DNA from: Thalassovita sp.
GTDB lineage: Bacteria > Pseudomonadota > Alphaproteobacteria > Rhodobacterales > Rhodobacteraceae
Length of the DNA stretch: 64,000 bases
Direction of reading: 5' to 3'
NCBI GenBank assembly: GCA_017792425.1
Contig: CP051233.1
Span: forward strand, 213,457-277,456
In this document: piece by piece, positions 52,464-63,307 of the stretch
Position numbering within the stretch: the stretch's first letter is position 1
Layout: every line of letters starts with the position of its first letter
Made by a program: the position numbers and the translations under genes
Notes under the pieces: generated by a model
Told to the model about the DNA's origin: nothing
Database searches by the model: none
Seen by the model: only the letters and a program-made list of their open reading frames with translations

Positions 52464-55110
52464 TCAATTTGTACAGGATATCCAGCGCCTGTTTCGGCGT
52501 CAGCTCGTCCGGGTGAATATCGGCCAGTTTCTTTTCTACCAGAGACTCCTTGGTCGGGGTTGGGGGCGGGGCCTTGGCGACGGCGGAAAACAGCGGCAGG
52601 TCATCGATGAGGGCCTTTTGCTTCGCGCCGACTTCGCGTTCACCTTTTTCCAAGGCATTCAATACAACACGGGCCCGGGCGACGACGGCGTCGGGCAGGC
52701 CGGCCAGTTTGGCCACCTGCACGCCATAGGACCGGTCAGCGGCGCCTTTGCGGACCTCATGCAGGAAAATCACGTCGCCTTCGTATTCCTTAACGGCCAC
52801 GGTAGCGTTTTCGACGCCTTTCAGCTTGCCTGCCAGTGTGGTCAGTTCGTGATAGTGCGTGGCGAACAAGGCGCGGCATCTGTTCACGTCATGCAGATGT
52901 TCCAGCGTCGCCCAAGCAATGGACAAGCCGTCATAGGTGGCTGTACCGCGTCCGATTTCATCAAGGATAACAAGGGCATGGTCATCCGCTTGGTTCAGGA
53001 TCGCGGCAGTTTCAACCATTTCCACCATGAAGGTAGACCGCCCGCGCGCCAAATCGTCTGAGGCGCCGACGCGGCTGAACAGTTGGCTGACCATGCCGAT
53101 GTGGGCGGATTTGGCGGGGACGTAGCTGCCCATTTGCGCCAGCAGGGCGATCAGTGCGTTTTGCCGCAGGAAGGTGGACTTACCGGCCATGTTCGGCCCG
53201 GTCAGCAGCCAGATCGCGGCGGCGTCGCCGTCGGCGGACAGGTCGCAATCATTGGCGATGAAAGGCGCATCCCCTTGTTTTCTAAGGGCTTGTTCGACGA
53301 CGGGGTGCCGCCCGCCCGCGATATGCAGGGCGCGGCTGTTGTCCACTTTGGGCCGACACCAGTTTTCCCCACGCGCGAGGTCTGCCAGCGCGGCGGACAG
53401 GTCCAGTTCAGCCAAGGCGCGCGATGTAGCTGAAAGGCTATCAACCTGTTGTAAAATATCGTTTTTCAGGGTTTCAAACAGGCGCTTTTCAATCTCCAGC
53501 GCGCGGCCGCCAGCGTTCAGAATCTTGGTTTCCATCTCTGACAGCGGGACAGTGGTAAAGCGGACCTGATTTGCGGTGGTCTGGCGGTGTTTGAACGTGT
53601 CCGACAAGGGTTCGGACAGCATCCTTTCGGCATGGGTCGAGGTCACTTCGACAAAGTAGCCAAGCACATTATTATGCTTTATTTTCAGAGAGTTGATGCC
53701 TGTTTCGGAAATGTATTCCTGCTGCATACGGGCGATGATGCCGCGGCCTTCGTCGCGTAGTTGGCGCATTTCGTCCAGTTCGTCATCGAAACCGGGGGCG
53801 ATGAAACCACCGTCGCGGGTCAGCAAGGGCGGTTCGGCGATCAGGGCTTGGTCCAGAAGGTCCAAAAGTTTGTCGTGACCCACAAGATCTTGGGCCGCAC
53901 CCGCCAGCAGACGCGGCAGGTTGATTTCCTTAAACTTTTCAGCGATTTCCCCCGCCTGCTCCAACCCATTGCGGATTGCGGCCAGATCGCGGGGCCCGCC
54001 ACGGTCCAATCCAAGGCGGGACAAGGCGCGGTCCAGATCGGGAACCTTGCGCAACGCGTCGCGTAAACGACTGGACAAGCTACTGTTATCAAAGCAAAAT
54101 TCAACCGCATCCAGCCGGTCATGCACCACGTCCAGCACCCGTGCCGGGCTGGACAGGCGGCGTTCCAGCAACCTTGCGCCGGCGGCGGTGGCGGTGCGGT
54201 CTATCACCGACAGCAAAGACCCGGCCCGGCCTCCGCCCAGGGCGTGGGTCAGTTCCAGGTTGCGCCGAGTCGCGGCGTCGATCTGGACCACGCGAGCTTC
54301 GGCTTCCCTGACCGGGCGGCGGAGTAGGGGCAGCTTACCTTTCTGAGTGATTTCAAGGTATTCGACGATTGCGCCCATCGCCGAAACCTCGGCCCGGGTG
54401 AAGGGTGCAAAGGCATCCAGAGACCCAACGCCGAACAGATCGCACAGCCGCTTTTCCGCCGAGGTGCTGTCAAACGCGGCGCGGCCAAGAGGCGTTACGG
54501 ACGCCCCGTTATCCTTTGCGATACCCGTCAAGTCGTACGTTTCACGCCCTGAACCGTACGATTCTGGACCATCGGCCGCAATCAGTTCGGACGGGCGCAA
54601 GCGGGCCAGCTCCGGGCCCAGCCGGACGGCGGGCAGGGGCATCACGTGAAACTCTCCAGTCGAGATGTCGACCCAGGCCAGCGCGCCCTGTTCGCGGACC
54701 TGCGACCAGGCGGCGAGGAAGTTGTGGCGGCGGGGCTCCAGCAGGGATTCCTCGGTCAGGGTGCCGGGGGTGACCAGGCGCACGACCTCTCGCCGGACAA
54801 CGGATTTGGAGCCGCGCTTTTTCGCCTCGGCTGGGTCTTCCATCTGTTCGCAGACGGCGACGCGGAACCCCTTGCGGATGAGGGTCAGGAAATAGCCCTC
54901 GGCGGAATGGACGGGGACGCCGCACATGGGGATGTCCTGATCCAGATGCTTGCCGCGTTTCGTCAGCGCGATGTCCAATGCCTCGGACGCGGCGGCGGCG
55001 TCGTCAAAGAACATCTCGTAGAAATCGCCCATCCGGTAGAACAGCAGCGCGTCCTTGTGGGCCTCTTTGATCTCCAGATACTGCGCCATCATCGGCGTGA
55101 CTGCACTCAC
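52444..55110 (-). CDS. mutS: DNA mismatch repair protein MutS
   Basis: 888 residues from the GTG at 55110 (GGGGGAAA upstream; the ATG-ATG six codons later is an alternative start). The mismatch-recognition Phe-Tyr-Glu in RMGDFYEMFFDDA, the Walker A TGPNMAGKSTFLRQ, Walker B LVILDEIGRGTATYDG and the C-terminal helix-turn-helix and clamp regions are intact, so the protein is full length. Divergent from the malic enzyme gene at 55246. Confidence 0.97.
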   Translation of the reverse strand: MSAVTPMMAQYLEIKEAHKDALLFYRMGDFYEMFFDDAAAASEALDIALTKRGKHLDQDIPMCGVPVHSAEGYFLTLIRKGFRVAVCEQMEDPAEAKKRGSKSVVRREVVRLVTPGTLTEESLLEPRRHNFLAAWSQVREQGALAWVDISTGEFHVMPLPAVRLGPELARLRPSELIAADGPESYGSGRETYDLTGIAKDNGASVTPLGRAAFDSTSAEKRLCDLFGVGSLDAFAPFTRAEVSAMGAIVEYLEITQKGKLPLLRRPVREAEARVVQIDAATRRNLELTHALGGGRAGSLLSVIDRTATAAGARLLERRLSSPARVLDVVHDRLDAVEFCFDNSSLSSRLRDALRKVPDLDRALSRLGLDRGGPRDLAAIRNGLEQAGEIAEKFKEINLPRLLAGAAQDLVGHDKLLDLLDQALIAEPPLLTRDGGFIAPGFDDELDEMRQLRDEGRGIIARMQQEYISETGINSLKIKHNNVLGYFVEVTSTHAERMLSEPLSDTFKHRQTTANQVRFTTVPLSEMETKILNAGGRALEIEKRLFETLKNDILQQVDSLSATSRALAELDLSAALADLARGENWCRPKVDNSRALHIAGGRHPVVEQALRKQGDAPFIANDCDLSADGDAAAIWLLTGPNMAGKSTFLRQNALIALLAQMGSYVPAKSAHIGMVSQLFSRVGASDDLARGRSTFMVEMVETAAILNQADDHALVILDEIGRGTATYDGLSIAWATLEHLHDVNRCRALFATHYHELTTLAGKLKGVENATVAVKEYEGDVIFLHEVRKGAADRSYGVQVAKLAGLPDAVVARARVVLNALEKGEREVGAKQKALIDDLPLFSAVAKAPPPTPTKESLVEKKLADIHPDELTPKQALDILYKLKEASQS

Positions 55111-55245
55111 GTCTTTCCCCCTGTGTATTCCGCCGAACCTTACAAATCCGCGCCCTGTGGCGAAAGGCGAAAACGTGTTTCTGTTGAGACTGCGGCCCAA
55201 GACATGTAAGAGGCGAAAGCCCAATCATTCACAGGCCCCAATGAC

Positions 55246-57501
55246 ATGACCAAAGCCCGCATTACCCCCGAAGAGGCGCTTGCCTTTCACCTGGAACCCC
55301 GCCCCGGCAAGTTCGACGTCACCCCCAGCGTGCCGATGACCACGCAGCGGGATCTGTCGCTGGCCTATTCGCCCGGCGTGGCCGTTCCCTGCGAAGCGAT
55401 CGCCGAAGCGCCGGAAACGGCGTACGACTATACAAACAAGGGTAACCTTGTGGCGGTGGTGTCGAACGGAACCGCTGTTCTGGGCCTTGGGAACCTGGGC
55501 GCGCTGGCCAGCAAGCCCGTGATGGAAGGCAAGGCGGTGCTGTTCAAGCGGTTCGCGGACGTGAACAGTATTGATATCGAGCTGGACACCGAAGACCCCG
55601 ACGAAATCATCAAGGCGGTCAAGCTGATGGGGCCGACCTTTGGCGGCATCAACCTTGAGGACATCAAGGCACCGGAATGCTTCATCATCGAGCAGAAGCT
55701 GAAGGAAGAGATGGACATTCCCGTCTTTCACGATGACCAGCACGGGACGGCAGTGATCTGCGCGGCGGGGTTGATCAACGCGCTGCATATTTCCGGCAAG
55801 AAGATCGAGGATGTGAAAGTGGTGCTGAACGGCGCGGGGGCTGCCGGAATCGCCTGTATCGAACTGCTGAAGCGGATGGGCGCGCGGCACGAAAACTGCA
55901 TCGTTTGTGACACCAAGGGCGTGATCTACCAGGGCCGCACCGACGGGATGAACCAGTGGAAATCGGCCCATGCGGTGAAAACCGACCTGCGCACCCTGGA
56001 AGAAGCGATGGCGGGTGCGGACGTGTTCCTGGGCGTGTCGGTGAAAGGGGCGGTGACCCCGGCGATGGTGGAATCGATGGCCGATAACCCGGTGATCTTC
56101 GCCATGGCCAACCCCGACCCGGAAATCACCCCGGAAGAGGCCCACGCCGTGCGTGCCGATGCGATCGTGGCAACGGGGCGGTCGGACTATCCCAACCAGG
56201 TGAACAACGTTCTGGGCTTTCCCTACCTGTTCCGTGGCGCGCTGGATATCCACGCCCGTGCGATCAACGATGAGATGAAGATCGCCTGTGCCGAGGCGTT
56301 GGCCCAACTGGCGCGCGAGGATGTGCCGGACGAGGTGGCGATGGCCTATGGCAAGACGCTGTCTTTTGGCCGGGATTACATCATTCCCACGCCGTTTGAC
56401 CCGCGCCTGATCTACACGATCCCGCCCGCCGTGGCGAAGGCGGGGATGGACACCGGTGCCGCGCGGCGTCCGATCATTGACATGGACGCCTATGAGGTGT
56501 CGCTGAAAACCCGGCTGGACCCGACTGCCAGCATCCTGCGCGGCATCAACGCGCGGGCGCGGAACGCTCAGGCGCGGATGATCTTTGCCGAAGGCGACGA
56601 CCCCCGTGTGCTGCGGGCAGCGGTGCAATACCAGCGGTCCGGGCTGGGCAAGGCGCTGGTCGTCGGCCGCGAACCGGATGTGAGGGCCAAGCTGGAAGCG
56701 GCCGGCATGGCAGACGCGGTGCGCGAACTGGAGGTGGTGAACGCCGCCAACACCCGGCATTTGTCCGCCTACAAGGATTTCCTGTACCAACGCCTTCAGC
56801 GCAAGGGTTTTGACAAGCATGACATTCATCGTCTGGCGGCGCGGGACCGGCACGTTTTCAGCGCACTGATGCTGGCGCATGGGCATGGTGACGGGCTGAT
56901 CACCGGCGCGACCCGGAAATCGGCGCATGTGATGGAACTGGTGAACCACGTGTTCGACGCCGATGCCACACATGGTGCGGCGGGTGTGACGGCGCTGTTG
57001 CACAACGGCAAGATCGTCCTGATCGCTGACACGCTGGTGCATGAATGGCCGGACGAGCATGACCTGGCCAATATCGCGGAACGTTCCGCTGCGGTTGCCC
57101 GTCATCTGGGGCTGGAACCGCGGGTGGCGTTCGTCAGCTTTTCCACGTTCGGGTATCCTATCTCGGAGCGGGCAGAGAAGATGCACCTGGCCCCGCGCGT
57201 GCTGGAAAAACGCGGCGTGGATTTCGAATTCGAAGGCGAAATGACCGTGGATGTGGCGCTGAACCCCAAGGCGGCAGAGGCATATCCGTTCCAGCGGCTG
57301 TCCGGTCCGGCGAACATCCTGGTGGTTCCGGCGCGGCATTCTGCCTCTATCAGCGTGAAGTTGTTGCAGGAAATGGCCGGCGCCACCGTCATCGGCCCGA
57401 TCCTGAGCGGCGTGGATAAATCGATTCAGATTTGCTCGACGAACATGACGGCGAATGACATCCTGAACATGGCCGTTCTGGCCGCGTGCAAGGTGGGCTG
57501 A
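55246..57501 (+). CDS. maeB: NADP-type malic enzyme with C-terminal phosphotransacetylase domain
   Basis: 751-residue fusion. The malic enzyme half (1 to about 430) has the YSPGVAVPCEAI segment, the acidic metal-binding HDDQHGTA and the nucleotide-binding LNGAGAAGIACIELL. The C-terminal part (about 440-751) resembles phosphate acetyltransferase (MIFAEGDDPRVLRAA, GATRKSAHVMELV, SGPANILVVPA). It converts malate to pyruvate; the PTA part is thought to be regulatory and bind acyl-CoA in this family. Followed by a PfkB kinase gene 16 bases downstream. Confidence 0.95.
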   Translation: MTKARITPEEALAFHLEPRPGKFDVTPSVPMTTQRDLSLAYSPGVAVPCEAIAEAPETAYDYTNKGNLVAVVSNGTAVLGLGNLGALASKPVMEGKAVLFKRFADVNSIDIELDTEDPDEIIKAVKLMGPTFGGINLEDIKAPECFIIEQKLKEEMDIPVFHDDQHGTAVICAAGLINALHISGKKIEDVKVVLNGAGAAGIACIELLKRMGARHENCIVCDTKGVIYQGRTDGMNQWKSAHAVKTDLRTLEEAMAGADVFLGVSVKGAVTPAMVESMADNPVIFAMANPDPEITPEEAHAVRADAIVATGRSDYPNQVNNVLGFPYLFRGALDIHARAINDEMKIACAEALAQLAREDVPDEVAMAYGKTLSFGRDYIIPTPFDPRLIYTIPPAVAKAGMDTGAARRPIIDMDAYEVSLKTRLDPTASILRGINARARNAQARMIFAEGDDPRVLRAAVQYQRSGLGKALVVGREPDVRAKLEAAGMADAVRELEVVNAANTRHLSAYKDFLYQRLQRKGFDKHDIHRLAARDRHVFSALMLAHGHGDGLITGATRKSAHVMELVNHVFDADATHGAAGVTALLHNGKIVLIADTLVHEWPDEHDLANIAERSAAVARHLGLEPRVAFVSFSTFGYPISERAEKMHLAPRVLEKRGVDFEFEGEMTVDVALNPKAAEAYPFQRLSGPANILVVPARHSASISVKLLQEMAGATVIGPILSGVDKSIQICSTNMTANDILNMAVLAACKVG

Positions 57502-57517
57502 ACCAAAGGAGGCCCGA

Positions 57518-58393
57518 ATGACCATCTGGAACCTCGGGTCCATCAACGCAGACTACTTTTACCGGGTGCCGCATCTGCCGGAACCCGGTGAAACCATCGC
57601 CGCCGCCGCGTTGACGCGCGGGCTGGGGGGCAAGGGTGCGAACATGTCTGTCGCAGCGGCGCGGGCGGCGGCGCGGGTGGCGCATATCGGCGCGGTGGGG
57701 CCGGACGGGCGCTGGGCGGTGGACCGGCTGACCGAATACGGTGTGGACACACGCTGGATCCGTGAAGTGTCCGAACCGACGGGCCATGCCATGATCATGG
57801 TGGATGACGAGGGCGAAAACGCGATCATCATCTATCCGGGGGCCAACCGCGACATTCCTGAATCCGCCGTGGGGCTGGCGCTGGCAGAGGCGCATCCCGG
57901 CGATTTCCTGTTGATGCAGAACGAGACCAACAAACAGCGGTTTTCGGCTGAAATAGGCTCTAAACTGGGCCTGCGGATCGTTTATGCGGCAGCGCCGTTT
58001 TCGGTGGCTGCGGTCACGGCGATCCTGCCGCATCTGGATATGCTGATCCTGAACGCGGTGGAGATGGAGCAGCTGCACGCCGCCACCGGGCTGGTGCCGG
58101 GGCTGCAGATGGGGGTGAACACGGTGCTGGTGACGCGCGGGGCCGAAGGCTGTGTGCTGTTCGAGGCGCGAAACGGGTTTGCCCCGGTGCAGTTTCCAGC
58201 GGTGAAGGTGGATGCGGTGGACACGACCGGCGCGGGTGACACGTTTACGGGCTACCTGCTGGCGGGGTTGGACCGGGGATTGCCGACGGAACAGGCGATT
58301 TCACTGGCCACCCGTGCCGCTGCGCTAATGGTGACGCGCCGGGGCACGGCGGATGTGATCCCCGATCTGCGCGAAGTGCAGGATTTCGGCTAG
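57518..58393 (+). CDS. PfkB-family sugar kinase (ribokinase-like)
   Basis: 291-residue PfkB kinase. Substrate region LGSINADYFYRVPHLPEPGET and ARGLGGKGANMSVAAAR, the catalytic loop DTTGAGDTFTGYLL with the GAGD anion hole, and the ribokinase-type fold are complete. Ribokinase or a related nucleoside/sugar kinase; the substrate cannot be fixed. AGGAGG precedes the ATG, and it is coupled to maeB. Converges with msrA with overlapping stops. Confidence 0.9.
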   Translation: MTIWNLGSINADYFYRVPHLPEPGETIAAAALTRGLGGKGANMSVAAARAAARVAHIGAVGPDGRWAVDRLTEYGVDTRWIREVSEPTGHAMIMVDDEGENAIIIYPGANRDIPESAVGLALAEAHPGDFLLMQNETNKQRFSAEIGSKLGLRIVYAAAPFSVAAVTAILPHLDMLILNAVEMEQLHAATGLVPGLQMGVNTVLVTRGAEGCVLFEARNGFAPVQFPAVKVDAVDTTGAGDTFTGYLLAGLDRGLPTEQAISLATRAAALMVTRRGTADVIPDLREVQDFG

Positions 58394-59055
58394 CCGCCCG
58401 CGAAGGGCGCGTCCTTGCCCCACAACTGGCGTACGCGTTTGTCGCGTCCGCAGGCATCGCGGTATTTCTTGTAGGCAGAGGATTGCTTGATCGGGCCAAA
58501 GCGTGTCAGCACGATCTTGCCGCCCTTGTAGTAATCCTGATGATAATCCTCGGCCCTGTAAAACGGTTTGGCGGGCAGGATCGGCGTCACGATCTGGCGT
58601 CCCAACGCGGTTTGAGCCTGCGCCTTGGCGGCGTCTGCAAGGGCCTTTTCCGCCGGATTAGAGACGAATATGGCGGTGCGGTAACTATCGCCCCGGTCGC
58701 AGAACTGGCCGCCCGCGTCGGTGGGGTCGACAGAACGGAAAAACATCGACAGCAGGGTTTCGCGGCTGACCTGTGAGGGGTCGAACCGGATTTGAACGGC
58801 CTCGTAGTGGCCGGTTCCACCGCGTACGACCTGTTTGTAGGTCGGGTTTTCGACGCTGCCGCCGGTATAGCCGGAAACCACCTGTTTCACGCCGCGCACC
58901 TTTTCGAAATCGGCTTCGACACACCAGAAACAGCCGCCTGCCACGGTCAGGGTTTCGGTCTGGGCGGCCTCGGCCCGGCCGCAATGCAGGGCCAGCGCGA
59001 CCAGGATCGCGAACGACAGGATGATGGGTTTGATCGTGTTCAGGTGCAGGGTCAT
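58390..59055 (-). CDS. msrA: Exported peptide-methionine (S)-S-oxide reductase MsrA
   Basis: 221 residues from the ATG at 59055 (GGAGGATA upstream). An N-terminal signal peptide (about 1-31, IILSFAILVALALHCGRAEA) marks it as periplasmic, unlike the usual cytosolic MsrA. The catalytic Cys42 is in GGCFWCVEADF; HYEAVQIRFDP and RAEDYHQDYY are conserved. It repairs oxidised methionine in exported proteins. No msrB is next to it. Its electron donor in the periplasm is not evident. Confidence 0.94.
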   Translation of the reverse strand: MTLHLNTIKPIILSFAILVALALHCGRAEAAQTETLTVAGGCFWCVEADFEKVRGVKQVVSGYTGGSVENPTYKQVVRGGTGHYEAVQIRFDPSQVSRETLLSMFFRSVDPTDAGGQFCDRGDSYRTAIFVSNPAEKALADAAKAQAQTALGRQIVTPILPAKPFYRAEDYHQDYYKGGKIVLTRFGPIKQSSAYKKYRDACGRDKRVRQLWGKDAPFAGG

Positions 59056-59189
59056 GGCTGTATCCTCCGCCACCAGAATGGCGCAGGTGGACGGGGTCGG
59101 CCAATCCCCTGCAATCGAATGTCACGCAAGGGTGAGGGCACGTGACCCGGCGAGAGTTCCGCGCTAGCCTGCGTAAAACGGAGGATGCG

Positions 59190-59903
59190 ATGCGGATAGC
59201 GATGTGGTCCGGGCCAAGGAACCTGTCAACGGCAATGATGTATGCGTTCGGTGCGCGGGGTGATTGTGCCGTGGTGGATGAACCGTTCTATGGGCCGTAT
59301 CTGCGGATGACGGGGCTGGATCACCCGATGCGCGCGGAAATTCTGGCCACCCGCCCCGAGGGGGCCAAGGCGGTGGCGGCGTCTTTGATCGGCTCTATTC
59401 CAGCGCAAAAGCCGCATTTCTATCAAAAACACATGACCCAGCACATGATCCCCGGGATGCCGCGCGACTGGATGGCGGACGTGGTGAACGTGTTCCTGAT
59501 CCGCCACCCGGCACGGGTGATCGCTAGCTTCGGCGCCAAGTGGGAAGGCTTCGGGCTGGCCGATATCGGGTTCACCCAGCAGACCGAACTGTTCGAGCAT
59601 GTGCAGACGCTGGGGCAGGCCCCCGTGGTGATCGACAGCGGCGATATCCGGCGCGACCCCGAAGGGAAGTTGCGCCGGTTGTGCGACGTGATCGGGCTGG
59701 CGTTCGACCCGGCGATGCTGAACTGGCCAAGGGGCGGGCACCCGGCGGACGGAATCTGGGCCGCGCATTGGTACGGGGCGGTGCACGAGTCGACAGGATT
59801 CGCCCCCGCCGAAGGGGATCTGCCGGTGCTGGAAGGAAAGGCGGCAGAGTTGCTGGAACAGGCCCTGCCGCATTATGACACGCTGGCGGCGCGGAAGCTT
59901 TAG
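59190..59903 (+). CDS. Sulfotransferase-like protein
   Basis: 237 residues from the ATG at 59190 (GGAGG upstream; an earlier ATG 16 codons before is less likely). MWSGPRNLSTAMMYAFGARG resembles the PAPS-binding loop of sulfotransferases, followed by VVDEPFYGPYLR and NVFLIRHPARVIASF (the typical Arg-His-Pro of 3'-phosphate binding). The acceptor is unknown. Overlapping stops with the SCP2 gene downstream. Confidence 0.75.
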   Translation: MRIAMWSGPRNLSTAMMYAFGARGDCAVVDEPFYGPYLRMTGLDHPMRAEILATRPEGAKAVAASLIGSIPAQKPHFYQKHMTQHMIPGMPRDWMADVVNVFLIRHPARVIASFGAKWEGFGLADIGFTQQTELFEHVQTLGQAPVVIDSGDIRRDPEGKLRRLCDVIGLAFDPAMLNWPRGGHPADGIWAAHWYGAVHESTGFAPAEGDLPVLEGKAAELLEQALPHYDTLAARKL

Positions 59904-60181
59904 AGCAGCTCTTTCAGTTTCATCGCAATGGCCGGATTGCCGGACAGCTTGATCTTGCCCATCATCACAGCGGTCATCGGGTTCAGTTTACCCTTGATCA
60001 GCTTTTCCACGTTTTCGGCGGACATTTTCAGGGTCACGTCCGTTTCGCGGTTGTCCAGCGAGACGGTGCGGTCGGCGATGACCAGGACGCCCGCTTCGCC
60101 GCAATCGAATTTCAGGCTGTCGGCAAAGCTGCTGGCGGCGACCCCGCTGCGGATCATGTCAGCGATTTCGGAAAGCGTCAT
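59900..60181 (-). CDS. SCP2 sterol-carrier domain protein
   Basis: 93 residues from the ATG at 60181 (GGGGGACACC upstream). Small SCP2-fold domain with the lipid-pocket pattern SADSLKFDCGEAGVLVI-like segments, TDVTLKMSAENVEKLIKGKLNPMTAVMMGKIKLSGNPAIAMKL. Such stand-alone domains bind hydrophobic ligands; function here is unknown. A hairpin lies upstream of it toward argG. Confidence 0.88.
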   Translation of the reverse strand: MTLSEIADMIRSGVAASSFADSLKFDCGEAGVLVIADRTVSLDNRETDVTLKMSAENVEKLIKGKLNPMTAVMMGKIKLSGNPAIAMKLKELL

Positions 60182-60197
60182 GGTGTCCCCCAAATGA

Positions 60198-60227
60198 AAA
60201 ACGCCCCCCTGAAATAGGAGGGCGTTT
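60198..60227 (-). terminator. Terminator after argG
   Basis: Hairpin AAACGCCC-CCCTGAAATAGG-AGGGCGTTT (one mismatch), followed on the minus strand by a T-rich GTTTTTCATTT; 26 bases after the argG stop. Confidence 0.8.
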
Positions 60228-60252
60228 CACGTTCAACAATTATGACTTGGCG

Positions 60253-61479
<1,227 letters not shown>

Positions 61480-61584
61480 GGTGTTCCCCTTAATTCGCTA
61501 GCTCTGGGCCGATTATCGGGTTTTGCGGGGGTAAGCAAGGTCGGGGGCTTGCGGTAAGGGCAAAGCTGCGGCACAGAATTTGGT

Positions 61585-62823
61585 ATGAGTGATTTCCAGA
61601 CCAAAGCCCAAGCCGCCGAACGCGCCATGCGCGAGGTGTTTCCCGTCACGCCGCTGCAGCGGAACGTGCATCTGTCCGAACGGTTCGAGGCCGATATCTG
61701 GCTGAAACGCGAAGACCTGTCGCCGGTGCGCAGCTACAAGATTCGCGGTGCGCTGAACGCGATGCGCAAGGTTCTGGCCGTCGACCCGTCGCGCCGGGTG
61801 TTCGTCTGCGCCAGCGCGGGCAACCATGCGCAGGGCGTGGCGTTCATGTGCAGGCATTACGGTGTGCATGGGGTGATCTTCATGCCGGTCACGACGCCGC
61901 AACAGAAGATCCAGAAAACCCGGATTTTCGGCGGCGACAACGTCGAGGTGCGGCTGATCGGGGACTATTTCGATGACTCGCTGAAGGCGGCGCAGGCCTA
62001 TTGCGCGGAAGAAGGGGCGTATTTCCTGTCGCCCTTCGACGATGAGGATGTGATCGAGGGGCAGGCGACCATCGCGGTAGAGTTGGTGGAGCAGTTGGGC
62101 CAGTCGCCCGACCATATCCTGTTGCCGGTGGGCGGCGGCGGGTTGTCGGCGGGGATCTGCAGCTATCTGGAGGCCGGGACGGACTATACTTTTGTGGAAC
62201 CGATGGGCGGGGCCAGCCTGTTGGCGGCGGTGCGCGCGGGGGAACCGGTGACGCTGAACAAGGTGGATTCCTTTGTCGATGGCGCGGCGGTGGCGCGGAT
62301 CGGGCAGAAAACCTTTGCCCGGCTGAAAGGGATTACCGAGGATCAGGTTGTGCTGGCCCCCGAGGATCGGATTTGCACGACGATCCTGGAGATGCTGAAC
62401 GTCGAGGGCATCGTTCTGGAACCCGCCGGGGCGCTGGCCGTGGATGCGCTGGTGGATGTGGCAGACCAGATCCGGGGCAAGACGGTGGTCTGCGTGACCT
62501 CTGGCGGGAATTTCGATTTCGAGCGGTTGCCCGAAGTGAAGGAGAGGGCACAGCGCTATTCCGGGGTGAAGAAATACTTTATCCTGCGGTTGCCGCAGCG
62601 TCCCGGTGCGCTGAAGGAATTCCTGAACATCCTTGGCCCGCACGACGATATTGCCCGGTTCGAGTACCTGAAGAAATCGGCGCGCAACTTCGGGTCTGTG
62701 CTGATCGGGATCGAAACCAGCGACGCCGCCAATTTCCGCACGCTGTTCGCGCGGCTGGACGGGGCCGGATTCACCTATCGCGATATCACCAACGACCAGA
62801 TATTAGCCGAGTTCCTGATCTAG
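61585..62823 (+). CDS. ilvA: Threonine ammonia-lyase, biosynthetic
   Basis: 412-residue PLP enzyme making 2-oxobutanoate for isoleucine. Lys52 of SYKIRGALNAM binds PLP; the GGGGLSAGI phosphate-binding loop and SAGNHAQGVAF are present. The C-terminus (about 325-412) is a single ACT-like regulatory domain (FILRLPQRPGALKEFL), so it is the short feedback-regulated form. Converges on the Hpt gene (4-base stop overlap). Confidence 0.93.
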   Translation: MSDFQTKAQAAERAMREVFPVTPLQRNVHLSERFEADIWLKREDLSPVRSYKIRGALNAMRKVLAVDPSRRVFVCASAGNHAQGVAFMCRHYGVHGVIFMPVTTPQQKIQKTRIFGGDNVEVRLIGDYFDDSLKAAQAYCAEEGAYFLSPFDDEDVIEGQATIAVELVEQLGQSPDHILLPVGGGGLSAGICSYLEAGTDYTFVEPMGGASLLAAVRAGEPVTLNKVDSFVDGAAVARIGQKTFARLKGITEDQVVLAPEDRICTTILEMLNVEGIVLEPAGALAVDALVDVADQIRGKTVVCVTSGGNFDFERLPEVKERAQRYSGVKKYFILRLPQRPGALKEFLNILGPHDDIARFEYLKKSARNFGSVLIGIETSDAANFRTLFARLDGAGFTYRDITNDQILAEFLI

Positions 62824-63152
62824 GCGGCGAAGCGGGCAGGCAGCCCCTCCAGGAACAGGTGGCGCGAGGCGTCGAAACTGGCCAGGATCGCGGGCAGGTC
62901 GATCCGGTCGGGCTGCCCGTTGGCGGCCTGCCGTTCACCGACGTGGCATTTTTCGGAAAAATCCGCGAAACCCAAGTTCAGGGCGCTGCCTTTCAGGAAA
63001 TGCAGTTGCGATTCCAGGTCTTGTGTTTCGGGGACGCAGTGCAGCAGGTCTATCACCTCCAGCACCTCGTCCAGGAAAAGCTCGACCACCTCGTCAAAAT
63101 CGTCCGGGCCGATCTGTTCGCGCAGTTCCGCCACCCTGTCCCAATCAATCAT
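62820..63152 (-). CDS. Hpt-domain phosphotransfer protein
   Basis: 110 residues from the ATG at 63152 (AGGAGCA upstream; an in-frame extension exists). It is almost entirely an Hpt domain: DDFDEVVELFLDEVLEVIDLL, then QLHFLKGSALNLGF with phospho-acceptor His51. Hpt proteins pass phosphate from hybrid kinases to response regulators. It is divergent from the response regulator/phosphatase gene at 63308. Confidence 0.87.
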   Translation of the reverse strand: MIDWDRVAELREQIGPDDFDEVVELFLDEVLEVIDLLHCVPETQDLESQLHFLKGSALNLGFADFSEKCHVGERQAANGQPDRIDLPAILASFDASRHLFLEGLPARFAA

Positions 63153-63307
63153 CGCCTGCTCCTGCATAGGTTTGGCGCAGTCTGGGCACAGAGGGGTTAA
63201 CAAGTGATTTCCCGTAGAACTTTCAGAAAAAGAGCGGGTTCATCGGTCATTAAGCTTCGGAGGCGTATCAGGAACCACCGAAGGATTGCCTGTTACAGGA
63301 GAAGAGG

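Noticed and set aside
55225..57546. 773-codon open frame opposite the malic enzyme gene
   Set aside because: The plus-strand frame has a complete malic enzyme/PTA; the antisense frame is a by-product of GC-rich codon use with no recognisable motifs.
60222..60238. parS-like GTTTCACGTTCAACA next to the argG terminator
   Set aside because: Three mismatches and overlaps the terminator hairpin.
63153..63307. TTAAC in the Hpt/REC-PP2C intergenic region as CtrA site
   Set aside because: Only one half-site; the second TTAA is missing at N7 spacing.
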